This document shows positions 52,596 to 60,779 of a DNA stretch of 64,000 bases, in pieces (the first letter of the stretch is position 1; each line of letters opens with the position of its first letter). The notes beneath the pieces were generated by a model. The model was not told where the DNA came from, did no database searches, and saw only the letters and a list, made by a program, of their open reading frames with translations. A program made the translations under genes and the position numbers. Source of the stretch: Hydrogenophaga palleronii_A (GTDB taxonomy: Bacteria > Pseudomonadota > Gammaproteobacteria > Burkholderiales > Burkholderiaceae_C); the NCBI RefSeq assembly GCF_031457455.1, contig NZ_JAVDWU010000004.1:372001-436000 (forward strand), read 5' to 3'.

Positions 52596-52936
52596 TTGCC
52601 GTCATTTTCGAACTCGAACCCCGCGAAGGCGCCACCCCCCGCTACTTCGATCATGCAGCGGCCCTGCGACCTGAACTTGAAAAAATCGACGGCTTCCTCT
52701 CGGTAGAACGATTCGAGAGCCTGTCGCAACCCGGGCGCTACCTCTCACTGAGCTTCTGGCGCGACGAAGCCGCTGTGCGGCAATGGCGCTGCCAGCCGCG
52801 GCACCGCGAAGCACAGCAGGACGGCCGTTCTGCCGTGCTGGCGCACTACCGGTTGCGCGTGGCCACGGTGGTGCGCGACTATGGGCTGGAAGAACGTGAC
52901 CAGGTGCCCGCTGACTCGCTCTCTGCGCTAACCTGA
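52592..52936 (+). CDS. Antibiotic biosynthesis monooxygenase (ABM) family protein
   Basis: A 114-residue dimeric alpha/beta-barrel protein. The opening MIAVIFELEPREG, the DGFLSVERFESLSQPGRYLSLSFW block and the helix AVRQWRCQPRHREAQQDGR are characteristic of ABM-domain proteins. Some of these oxidise quinol-like compounds without cofactors, others degrade haem; the substrate here is unknown. It is the middle gene of the NIPSNAP-ABM-ArsR operon, 4 bp before the regulator. Confidence 0.88.
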   Translation: MIAVIFELEPREGATPRYFDHAAALRPELEKIDGFLSVERFESLSQPGRYLSLSFWRDEAAVRQWRCQPRHREAQQDGRSAVLAHYRLRVATVVRDYGLEERDQVPADSLSALT

Positions 52937-52940
52937 GCGA

Positions 52941-53639
52941 ATGTCCAATCCCCACGAACCCCGTCTGGCGCGTGTGGCCGCCATGGTGGCCGACCCGGCC
53001 CGCTCGCGCATGCTGGCCTACCTGCTCTCGGGCGAATACGCCAGCGCCAGCGAGCTGGCGCGGGCCGCCTCGGTCACGCCGGCCACCGCCAGTGGCCATC
53101 TGGCGCGTTTGCAGGAGGCCCGCTTTGTGGTCTGTGAACCGCGCGGGCGACACCGGTACTTTCGGCTTGCCGATGCCGATGTGGCCCATGCACTGGAGGC
53201 CCTGGCCGTGGTGGCCGAGCGCGACGAACACGACGCTGCCTGGACCCACCCGGAACGGGCGCGCCTGCGCCAGGCCCGCTGTTGTTATGGCCATCTGGCG
53301 GGGCGGCTGGGCGTGCGGCTGTTCACGTCGCTGCAAGGGGTGGGCGGTTTGCAGACGGTAGGTGACGGGTTTGTACTCACCGATGCCGGCCGCCACTGGC
53401 TGGGCGATCTGGGGCTGACACCGCCCGAGCCGAGCGGCCGTCGGCGATTCGCCTATCCCTGCCTCGACTGGTCTGAGCGACGCGACCACCTGGCCGGCCA
53501 GCTCGCCGACCAGCTCTTCCAGCACCTGGTGGCAAAAGGCTGGCTGCGCCGGGGCAGTGGCCGGGCGGTGGACATCACGCCCAGCGGGCACACAGACCTG
53601 TTGCCGCGGCTGGCTTCGGCCGAATCGGCGCTCATTTGA
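52941..53639 (+). CDS. ArsR family (HTH) transcriptional regulator
   Basis: Winged-helix regulator, 232 residues, longer than a minimal ArsR protein. The HTH is YASASELARAASVTPATASGHL (about 33-54), followed by the wing PRGRHRYFRL. The C-terminal half carries an extra domain with a conserved YPCLDWSERRDHLAGQLADQL block and several Cys (ARCCYGHL), which could bind a ligand or metal. It is the third gene of the operon and a likely repressor through the perfect palindrome upstream. Confidence 0.88.
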   Translation: MSNPHEPRLARVAAMVADPARSRMLAYLLSGEYASASELARAASVTPATASGHLARLQEARFVVCEPRGRHRYFRLADADVAHALEALAVVAERDEHDAAWTHPERARLRQARCCYGHLAGRLGVRLFTSLQGVGGLQTVGDGFVLTDAGRHWLGDLGLTPPEPSGRRRFAYPCLDWSERRDHLAGQLADQLFQHLVAKGWLRRGSGRAVDITPSGHTDLLPRLASAESALI

Positions 53640-53744
53640 GAGAGCCATCTCGACCAAGTAAGGCAGGGCGATCCAGGCGCCCAACGACGCGATGGTGAAT
53701 CCGGGGCATCGACAGTGGGGCCGCTACTGCCCGATGGCGAGCAG

Positions 53745-54374
53745 TCAGCCGTGCAGCAGGTGCTGCAACTGTTCGCGCACCTGCTGCGCCGATTCAAAGC
53801 GGATACCGTGCCAGCCCTGCGCCGTCGCCACGTCGATGTTGGGCTGCATGTCGTCCAGGAACACCGGCACCTGCCCCTGCAGACCCAGGCGCTGCATGGC
53901 GGTCTGGAAGATGGCCGGATCCGGCTTCGCCTGCTGCACGCGTGAAGAAAAAATGCCGCCGTCGAACCAGTCGAAGAAGGCATGTTCACGCTCGAGCCAC
54001 GCCGCCAGTTCCGTGGGCATGTTGGAGAGATACACCAGCCGGTGCCCCTGATCACGCAGTTCCTGCATCAGCTCCACAGTATCGGATTTCACCGTCAGAT
54101 GCGGTGCAATGGCGCCGATGAAGGCACGCAGATCCTGCGCGGGCAAGCCCGTGCGCAGGGCGATGCGATCCGCCAGGGCGTCTGCCTCGATGAGGCCCAG
54201 ATCGAACTGCGCCCAGTCGCTGTTCAGCTCATGGGACTGGAAAACCAGCGCTGCCAGCCGCTGGGCCGACGCGGCGTCTTGTGCGTGGTGCGGCAACACC
54301 TGCTGCAGCAGCACCGCGGGCTGCCAGTTGAATACGACCCCACCCAGATCGAAAACCACCACCGACTTTGTCAT
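53745..54374 (-). CDS. HAD family hydrolase (phosphatase-like)
   Basis: Predicted phosphatase of the haloacid dehalogenase superfamily, 209 residues. Motif I is VFDLGGVVFNW, where the second Asp of the usual DxD is Gly, as in YihX-like proteins. Motif II is LVYLSNMP, motif III is KPDPAIF and motif IV is FLDDMQP. The cap domain lies between residues 20 and 90. The ATG at 54374 gives the expected start directly before motif I. The substrate is unknown. It converges on the ArsR gene. Confidence 0.85.
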   Translation of the reverse strand: MTKSVVVFDLGGVVFNWQPAVLLQQVLPHHAQDAASAQRLAALVFQSHELNSDWAQFDLGLIEADALADRIALRTGLPAQDLRAFIGAIAPHLTVKSDTVELMQELRDQGHRLVYLSNMPTELAAWLEREHAFFDWFDGGIFSSRVQQAKPDPAIFQTAMQRLGLQGQVPVFLDDMQPNIDVATAQGWHGIRFESAQQVREQLQHLLHG

Positions 54375-54496
54375 CCCTGTTTCCTTGGTCACATTGCATC
54401 GAATTCGCTTCACGAGCTCAGACAAGCCGCGCACGACGTTCAGCCCCCCGATTTGTACCCCAAGGCGCACCCCAAGGACTGTCAGACAATCTGCCC

Positions 54497-55372
54497 ATGG
54501 CCATTCCGATCAATTCCGACATCGTCCACACACCACCCGTGCCCGCCGCTACCGTGATGGTGGTGCGCGATGGTGACAAGGGCCTGGAAGTGCTGCTGGT
54601 GCGCCGCCATGCCAATTCCGGCGTGCTGGGCGGCGTGCACGTGTTCCCCGGCGGCAAGCTCGACGCCGCCGACCGGCAGGTGCCACCGGGCGCGCTGGAT
54701 CGCCCGGCGGCTGACTGTCTGCAGGCACTGGGTGAACCAGAGCTTGACCTGGACACCGCCGTGGGCCTGCACGTGGCCGCGCTGCGCGAGACGTTTGAAG
54801 AGTGTGGCCTGCTGCTGGGACAGGCAGCCTCGACCGATGTGGTGACGCGCTTGCGTGCTCACACACTGGCAGGTGCGGTCTTTGGGGAGGCGGTGCAGGC
54901 GCTCGGCTTGCCGCTGCCGGTTTCGTGCCTGCTGCCGTGGTCGCGCTGGGTCACACCGCGTGTGCCTTCGGTGACCAACAGGCGGTTTGACACCCGCTTC
55001 TTCGTGGCGCTGGCCCCACCGGGGCAGCAAGCCGAACACTGCGCATTTGAAGCGACGGAAGCGGTGTGGGTGTCGCCCCGCGCCGGCCTGGAGCGCTTCT
55101 GGGCAGGTGAAATCGATCTGGCGCCACCACAGATCATGAGCCTGTGCCAACTCAGTCCATTGGCCGACGTGGCCCAGGTGCAGACGGCGGCCCGCAGCCG
55201 CCCGCCTGTGCTGATCGCACCCGAACCGTTTGATGTGGACGGCCAGCGCGTGATCTGCTACCCCGGCGATCCGTCGCACAGCTGCGCGGAACGCGCCTGG
55301 CCAGGGCCGACGCGGCTGATCTACCGCAACCAGCGCTTTGAGCCAGAGGGTGGGTTGGTGGCACTGTTTTGA
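54497..55372 (+). CDS. Nudix hydrolase with split Nudix box (NUDT19-like)
   Basis: A 291-residue hydrolase of nucleoside diphosphate-linked compounds. The Nudix box begins GGKLDAAD and is interrupted by roughly 35 residues before its second half ALRETFEECGLLLG, which carries the metal-binding Glu residues. This split motif is known from the NUDT19 (coenzyme A diphosphatase-like) branch, so acyl-CoA or CoA hydrolysis is a reasonable guess. The ATG at 54497 follows no strong ribosome-binding site. A repeat copy starts directly after the stop codon. Confidence 0.85.
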   Translation: MAIPINSDIVHTPPVPAATVMVVRDGDKGLEVLLVRRHANSGVLGGVHVFPGGKLDAADRQVPPGALDRPAADCLQALGEPELDLDTAVGLHVAALRETFEECGLLLGQAASTDVVTRLRAHTLAGAVFGEAVQALGLPLPVSCLLPWSRWVTPRVPSVTNRRFDTRFFVALAPPGQQAEHCAFEATEAVWVSPRAGLERFWAGEIDLAPPQIMSLCQLSPLADVAQVQTAARSRPPVLIAPEPFDVDGQRVICYPGDPSHSCAERAWPGPTRLIYRNQRFEPEGGLVALF

Positions 55373-55373
55373 A

Positions 55374-55478
55374 ACACCCCCGCCGCGCTTCGCGCGACCC
55401 CCTCAAGGGGGCGATGCCAGTGGCCCGGCGAAGCCGGTTCCACGGCATCTCTGGATGGCAGCCTCCTCGCTCCGGCCA
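55374..55478 (+). repeat. Structured GC-rich dispersed repeat, copy 12 (Nudix gene 3' end)
   Basis: Begins 2 bp after the Nudix gene stop. It has the GCGCTTCGCGC and CCCCCTCAAGGGGG hairpins, the inner CCGGCGAAGCCGG, the outer stem GATGCC (55413-55418) / GGCATC (55444-55449) and the terminal CGCTCCGG block. Confidence 0.88.
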
Positions 55479-55568
55479 GGTTTCGCGCGGGCTCCTGACA
55501 AGCAACGGAGGCGAACGCTTCGTTCGAGAGCGAAGCATGCCGTTGCCGGGTGACTGCATCATCCTGGC

Positions 55569-56846
55569 ATGACCCAAACTCGTGACCGATCTGTGCATGC
55601 TGCGCCAAGCTTCTTTGGCCCCTGGGTCGTTCGGGCGACGTTTGTCATGGCCATGTTTGGCTGGGGCGTGGGGTTCTATGGACCATCGATCTTTCTACAG
55701 ACGGTGGTGGAACGCACGGGTTGGTCGCTGACGCTGGTGTCCACGGCTGTCACCGTGCATTACCTGTTTGGTGCCATCGTCGTGACGCGTCTGCCGTTTT
55801 TGCATCGGCGCTTCGGCGTGGGGCCAACCGCTGTCGTCGGCGCCCTGGCCACCGCCGTGGGCGTGCTGGGCTGGGCGGCCGCCAGCGCGCCATTGCAATT
55901 GTTTGGCGCGGCGTTCATCAGCGGTGCGGGGTGGGTGACCATGGGGGCGGTGGCCGTCAATGCCGCCATCGCACCGTGGTACGAGAGAGACCGACCACTA
56001 GCGCTGGCCAAGGCCTACAACGGTGCCAGCATCGGCGGCGTGGTGTTCATGCCCCTGTGGGTGCTGTTGATTGCTCAATGGGGCTTCTCAAACGCGGCCG
56101 CTATGGTGGGTGTGGTAATGATCGCCGTGATGGTGGGACTCGAACGTGGCGTGTTTGCCAAGACGCCTGCCTGTCTGGGTCAGCGTGCAGACGGCGATGC
56201 ACCAGTTTCGGATCTGGCCAGGACCTCAGGGTCGACACAGACAGTGTTACCGGGCAGGTTGCTTTGGCAAGACCGCCGATTTGTGACCTTGGCTCTGGGG
56301 ATGGCAGCGGGCCTGTTTGCCCAGATCGGCATGCTCGCTCATCTTTTCTTGATGCTGGTGCCCGCGTTGGGCACACACGCTGCGGGGCTGGCCATGGGTT
56401 TTGCCACGCTTTGTGCAATGGGCGGGCGCTTTGTCGTGGCGGGTGCATTGCGATCAGGCGGTCAACGCCGCACGGTTGCCGCACTGTCGTATGGCGTTCA
56501 GTTGATCGGCTCTATGTTGCTGCTGCTGGCTGGCGAGCAGCAGATCGGCTTGATACTTCTGGGCATTGCGCTGTACGGCTCTGGCATCGGCAACGCGACA
56601 TCGCTGCCACCGCTCATCGCTCAAGTAGAGTTTGCGAGCAAAGACGTGCCGCGTGTCGTTGCGCTGATCGTGGCGATGGGGCAGGCCACCTACGCGTTCG
56701 CACCGGCCGTGTTCGGGCTCTTGCTGAGCGCCACCACCGTGCCGATGCCGCAGATCGGCTCCGGCACCTCACTGTTCTTTGCGGCCGTGGTGGTGGTTCA
56801 GGGATTTGCGATTGTGTGCTTCCTCGCGGGCCGCAGTCGAGGCTGA
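55569..56846 (+). CDS. Major facilitator superfamily transporter
   Basis: Inner-membrane transporter, 425 residues, with about 12 hydrophobic segments and a central cytoplasmic loop near residues 195-235. The first segment region has FGWGVGFYGPSIFLQTVVERTGWS, the style of MFS proteins related to monocarboxylate/oxalate carriers, and the A-like motif is HRRFGVGPTAVVG. Substrate and direction are unknown. It appears monocistronic. The 243 bp after it hold no recognisable feature. Confidence 0.85.
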   Translation: MTQTRDRSVHAAPSFFGPWVVRATFVMAMFGWGVGFYGPSIFLQTVVERTGWSLTLVSTAVTVHYLFGAIVVTRLPFLHRRFGVGPTAVVGALATAVGVLGWAAASAPLQLFGAAFISGAGWVTMGAVAVNAAIAPWYERDRPLALAKAYNGASIGGVVFMPLWVLLIAQWGFSNAAAMVGVVMIAVMVGLERGVFAKTPACLGQRADGDAPVSDLARTSGSTQTVLPGRLLWQDRRFVTLALGMAAGLFAQIGMLAHLFLMLVPALGTHAAGLAMGFATLCAMGGRFVVAGALRSGGQRRTVAALSYGVQLIGSMLLLLAGEQQIGLILLGIALYGSGIGNATSLPPLIAQVEFASKDVPRVVALIVAMGQATYAFAPAVFGLLLSATTVPMPQIGSGTSLFFAAVVVVQGFAIVCFLAGRSRG

Positions 56847-57089
56847 GACCCACAGCCTGATGGTTTTGCCAGGCTGGCCATCGGCCTAGTGCCTTTTACC
56901 GAGAGGGCGTAAGTTGACTTGCGCAATGCCCGTTCTGTAGCGAAAGGAGCTGCTCAGCTTCGCGCTTTGATGGTCTGCAGTCCGCTTGAAAGCTGCCAGG
57001 ATTCAGAGCCAGCTGCCTTCAACCAAGCATGCCCTCCCGAAGAAATCAAGCCCCGCCAGTGAGGACGGCCCCGCGAGGAAAGGGCCTGA

Positions 57090-58388
57090 TCAGAAAAATC
57101 GATACCAGAGCGACAGCTGCGGAACGTAGGTGATCAGGGCCATCACGATCAGGCACGCCACCAGGAACCACCCGAGGTTTCGAAGCAGATCGATGATCGG
57201 CACTTTGTTTGTCCGAGCCGCCACATAGAGGTTCGCGGCCAGCGGCGGCGTGAGCAGCCCGAGCTCGATGTTGGTTACCAGGATGATCGCAAAGTGGATC
57301 GGGTCGATGCCGTATTTCGCTGCGGTCGGCGCCAGCAGGGGGCCCATGAGCAGAGTTGCAGCGTTCGTCTCCATGAACATGCCGACGATCAGCAGGATGA
57401 CGTTGACCACCAGCAGAAAGACGATCGGGCTGTCGGTCACTGTGACTGCCCACATCGCGATCGATTGCGGCACCTGCTCCAGCACCATCGCACGGTTGAA
57501 GATGCTGGTAAATCCGATGATGACCAGGATCGCCGCGGCGGACAGGGCGGCGCTCAGGAAGATCTTCTCCAGATCGCGCACACCGACGGCCCGGCTGATG
57601 AGCGTGATCAGCAGTGCGTAGAGCGCCGCGATCGCCGCCGCCTCGGTGGGCGTGAAGATGCCCGAATAGATACCGCCTAGCACCAAGACCGGCAACATCA
57701 ACGCAGGCAAAGCTCGAACGAAGATGCGCGCTCGTGGGGCCGCGGTGGTGTCCGTGGCGGGCTTGGGTTCACTTGAAGGCGCCGCTGCTGGCTTCTCTTT
57801 GCCACCGGGCAGCACCCGACGCGCGAGCGAGGCGTGCACGATCATGAAGGCCACGATCATGACCATGCCCGGCCCGAGCGAAGACAGGAAGAGTTCCGTG
57901 ATCGACACGCCAACGATCGAGCCGTAAAGGATCAGCGGGATCGAGGGCGGGATAAGCACGCCCAGCAGGCCGGCAGACGCATTGAGCGCAGCGGTGTAAC
58001 CGGGTGAGTAGCCGCGTTCGATCATCTCCTTGCCCACGGTGCTGCCCATCGCCGCCACGGTTGCTACCGACGAGCCGGTGATGGCCCCCATGAAGGCGCT
58101 GGCCAGCACCATGACATGGCCCAGATGGGCCTGCAGCCGACCGATCAGCACATCGCACACTGCGGTGAGATGGCGGATCAGGCCCCCCTGGCTCATCAGT
58201 TGTCCCCCTAGCAGGAACAGCGGGATTGCCAGCAAGGGGAAAACGGTGATGGTGTCGTAGGTAATGGAGGGCAGGACCGACCAGTCGATGTTCCATTGCT
58301 CGGCGTAGACCATCACCAGCAAGGTGAAGGCCACGCCGACGGGCACGCCCAGCAAAAGAAAAAGGATGAGAGCAGGGCCGATGATCAT
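57090..58388 (-). CDS. TRAP transporter large permease (DctM family), second locus
   Basis: Large membrane subunit of the second TRAP importer, 432 residues with about 12 hydrophobic segments. Marks include FPLLAIPLFLLGGQLMSQGG, SGSSVATVAAMGSTVGKEM-like text, GVLIPPSIPLILYG and TPPLAANLYVAART near the end. A hydrophilic, Ala-, Pro- and Lys-rich loop near residues 195-215 (GKEKPAAAPSSEPKPATDTT) is longer than usual. It overlaps the small permease gene by 4 bp and is the last gene of the RuBisCO-like operon. Confidence 0.92.
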   Translation of the reverse strand: MIIGPALILFLLLGVPVGVAFTLLVMVYAEQWNIDWSVLPSITYDTITVFPLLAIPLFLLGGQLMSQGGLIRHLTAVCDVLIGRLQAHLGHVMVLASAFMGAITGSSVATVAAMGSTVGKEMIERGYSPGYTAALNASAGLLGVLIPPSIPLILYGSIVGVSITELFLSSLGPGMVMIVAFMIVHASLARRVLPGGKEKPAAAPSSEPKPATDTTAAPRARIFVRALPALMLPVLVLGGIYSGIFTPTEAAAIAALYALLITLISRAVGVRDLEKIFLSAALSAAAILVIIGFTSIFNRAMVLEQVPQSIAMWAVTVTDSPIVFLLVVNVILLIVGMFMETNAATLLMGPLLAPTAAKYGIDPIHFAIILVTNIELGLLTPPLAANLYVAARTNKVPIIDLLRNLGWFLVACLIVMALITYVPQLSLWYRFF

Positions 58389-58906
58389 GGTTGTTCCTCG
58401 CCGACCGACGGTTCGTTGGTTGCGGCACGGATCATCTCGGCGACTGAATGGAGCACCACCAGCGCCATGCCGAGAGGAAAGAAGAAGGTCGGAATCGCGA
58501 TGGGTATGCCCAAGTCCAGGCCCCGCTCACCGGAGCTGAGCGAGGTGTGGAAGAAATCCAGCGCAGTCCAGTAGTACACCGCGCCAAAGACAATCATGGC
58601 CAGTGCTGTGACCACCCGGCCGGTCCGGCGAACCCAGGGCAGCTTGACCTGCTGGATGACGTCCACGGCGATGTGCGTCCCGGTATAGGTGCACATCGCC
58701 GCGCCCACAAAGGTGAGCGGTGCCATCGCAAAAATGGCGATCTCACCAGCGTCCGGCAGGTGCAGGTTGAGGTAACGCACCGCCACGCTGAAACATATGC
58801 CCACCAGCATGGCGACCAGCGAGACGATGCAGATCCACTTCTCGGCGCGGAACGCCTGGCGTTCCACCGAGAAGAGCCACGTGCTGGCGCGTGCGCTGAC
58901 TGACAT
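58385..58906 (-). CDS. TRAP transporter small permease (DctQ family), second locus
   Basis: Small membrane subunit of the second TRAP importer, 173 residues with four membrane helices. Conserved parts are LHLPDAGEIAIFAMAPLTFVGAAM and the GTHIAVDVIQQ loop. The ATG at 58906 has AAGGAAA upstream and is preferred over an in-frame TTG 15 bp earlier, which touches the binding protein stop codon. It overlaps the large permease by 4 bp. Confidence 0.9.
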   Translation of the reverse strand: MSVSARASTWLFSVERQAFRAEKWICIVSLVAMLVGICFSVAVRYLNLHLPDAGEIAIFAMAPLTFVGAAMCTYTGTHIAVDVIQQVKLPWVRRTGRVVTALAMIVFGAVYYWTALDFFHTSLSSGERGLDLGIPIAIPTFFFPLGMALVVLHSVAEMIRAATNEPSVGEEQP

Positions 58907-58921
58907 GGGCTTTTCCTTCAA

Positions 58922-59932
58922 CTATTTGCGGGCGGCTGCGGCTTCTTGGCGAAGCGCAGCGATGCGATCTGCACCATAGGTGCCCGCCAGCTTTTCCCAC
59001 ACGTTCTGCCCCACCTTCTCGAACTCGGCCATGACCTGCGCCGATGGGCGGACGATCTTGATGCCGCTAGCCTCGATCTTCTGCAGGAAGTCCGCGTTGA
59101 GCTGGCGGTTCTTCTCGATCTGCTTCTTGGTCACCTCGGCGGCGGTGTCGGTCAGGATCTTCTTTTCGGCGTCGGACAGCGTTGACCAGAATTTCGAGCT
59201 CGACGCCACCGTGCCCATCGCGTAGACATGGTTGGTCAGCGTCATGTGCTTCTGCGTCTCGAACAGGCGCGACTCGTAGGTGATGCTGGCGCCGTTGTCC
59301 TGGCCGTCCACGGTCTTCTGCTGCAGCGCCGTGAACAGCTCGGGGAACGGCATCACGACGACCTGGGTGCCGGCTTCCTCAAAGAACCCTTTGATCGCAG
59401 CCGATCCCGGAACACGCAGCTTCAAGCCCTTAAGGTCCGACGGCTTCTCGACCGGACGGTTGGAATTGGTCACGGCGCGGAACTCGAGTTCGAAGAAGCC
59501 GAGCGTCTCGATGTTCTGCTTGCTGAGCGTCTCGCGCAGCGTCGTCTGCAGAACGCCCTTGGGGTTGTAGAAGATCGCGTCGACCTGTTTGAAGTCGGAC
59601 GCGATGAAGGGCAGGTAGTGGATGTCAAGCAGCGGGTTCAGTCCAGCCAGCGAACCTGGGTTCAACAGCGACAGTTCGAGCGATCCGCGCGAGAGTTCAC
59701 GCGCCTGCGCCATTTCGCCACCGAGCTGGTTGGCCGGGAAGACCGTGATGCCGATCCTCCCCTTGGTGCGCTCGCCCACCAGCTTGGCGAACTCCTGCGC
59801 CGCCTGGTCCATCGTGCTGTTGGCGGCGAAGACGTGGCCCAACCTGGCCTTAACTTCCTGGGCCATGGCCGGAACGGCGGCCAGGGTGGCGAGTGCGAGC
59901 GCGGCGCCCGCGATGAAGTTGCGCTTGTTCAT
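58922..59932 (-). CDS. TRAP transporter substrate-binding protein (DctP family), second locus
   Basis: Periplasmic binding protein, 336 residues. The signal peptide RNFIAGAALALATLAAVPAM is cut after AMA. The fold shows GGEMAQARELSRGSLELSLL and the ligand block LKLRVPGSAAIKGFFEEAG, where the Arg in LKLRV normally salt-bridges the substrate carboxylate, then PELFTALQQKTVDGQDN. It is clearly diverged from the binding protein of the first locus, suggesting another sugar acid. The ATG at 59932 fits the signal peptide; a longer frame exists but adds no signal. Confidence 0.92.
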   Translation of the reverse strand: MNKRNFIAGAALALATLAAVPAMAQEVKARLGHVFAANSTMDQAAQEFAKLVGERTKGRIGITVFPANQLGGEMAQARELSRGSLELSLLNPGSLAGLNPLLDIHYLPFIASDFKQVDAIFYNPKGVLQTTLRETLSKQNIETLGFFELEFRAVTNSNRPVEKPSDLKGLKLRVPGSAAIKGFFEEAGTQVVVMPFPELFTALQQKTVDGQDNGASITYESRLFETQKHMTLTNHVYAMGTVASSSKFWSTLSDAEKKILTDTAAEVTKKQIEKNRQLNADFLQKIEASGIKIVRPSAQVMAEFEKVGQNVWEKLAGTYGADRIAALRQEAAAARK

Positions 59933-59963
59933 GAGTCTCCTCTTGGTGTGAATGAAGAAAGGT

Positions 59964-60737
59964 TCAAATGCCCCTGGCGCCAGAGGCCAGGAAGCCGCCA
60001 TCGACCGGCAGGGTTATGCCGGTCACGAACCCGGCGTCCTCGGACACTAGGTACATCACAGCCGCAGCGATCTCGCCCACGGTGCCGTAACGGTTCATCG
60101 GGATCGCGTTCTCGTACTCCCGACGGAATTGCTCGGTGTGCAGCGCACGCGTCATCGGCGTGTCCACCGGTCCCGGCGCCACCGCATTGGCCGTCACGCC
60201 CAACTCGGCCAGTTCGACCGCCATCTGACGGGTCAGCGCGATCACGGCACCCTTGGACGTGCCGTAGGCGGTGCGGCCGGAGCCGACCGCACGCATGCCC
60301 GCCACTGAGGCGATGTTGACGATGCGGCCCCATTGGTTGTGCACCATCAGGCGCGCCGCGCGTTGGCTGCACAGGAAGGTTCCAGTGACGTTGACGGCCA
60401 TCGTGGCCGCGAAGTTCTCATCCGGAAACTCGAGAAAGGGATAGACCTTGGCGATGCCGGCCGAATTGACCAGGACATCGCAGCGGCCGTGTCGCTGCTC
60501 GATGGCTGCAAAGGCGCTGTCGACCGATGCCGCATCGCCGACGTCGATGGCCTGAGCCTCTGCCGCCGCGCCCTCGGCGCGCAGTTGGGCCGCGGTGGTC
60601 TCGGCGGCGGTCTGGTCTCGATCGGCGACGATGACGAAGAAGCCTGCTGCGCCCAGGCGCCTGCAGACTTCGGCACCGATGCCCATAGCGCCGCCAGTGA
60701 CGACGGCGACGCGCTGTTGTGTGTTCGTGGATTGCAA
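59964..60737 (-). CDS. SDR family oxidoreductase, second locus
   Basis: Classical short-chain dehydrogenase, 257 residues, NAD(P)-dependent. The motifs are TGGAMGIG (about 14-21), NSAG (about 91-94), catalytic Ser in NIASVAGM, YGTSK, and the C-terminal FVTGITLPVDGGF. It probably oxidises the incoming sugar acid to an oxo-acid, the step before the kinase. It lies 31 bp upstream of the binding protein gene and 42 bp after the kinase, in one operon. In known apionate-type pathways this step is done by other dehydrogenase families, so its presence may mark a variant. Confidence 0.9.
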   Translation of the reverse strand: MQSTNTQQRVAVVTGGAMGIGAEVCRRLGAAGFFVIVADRDQTAAETTAAQLRAEGAAAEAQAIDVGDAASVDSAFAAIEQRHGRCDVLVNSAGIAKVYPFLEFPDENFAATMAVNVTGTFLCSQRAARLMVHNQWGRIVNIASVAGMRAVGSGRTAYGTSKGAVIALTRQMAVELAELGVTANAVAPGPVDTPMTRALHTEQFRREYENAIPMNRYGTVGEIAAAVMYLVSEDAGFVTGITLPVDGGFLASGARGI

Positions 60738-60779
60738 GGGAAGGCCTCCTAGGTGGTTCCGTGTGGATGAGTGATTGCT

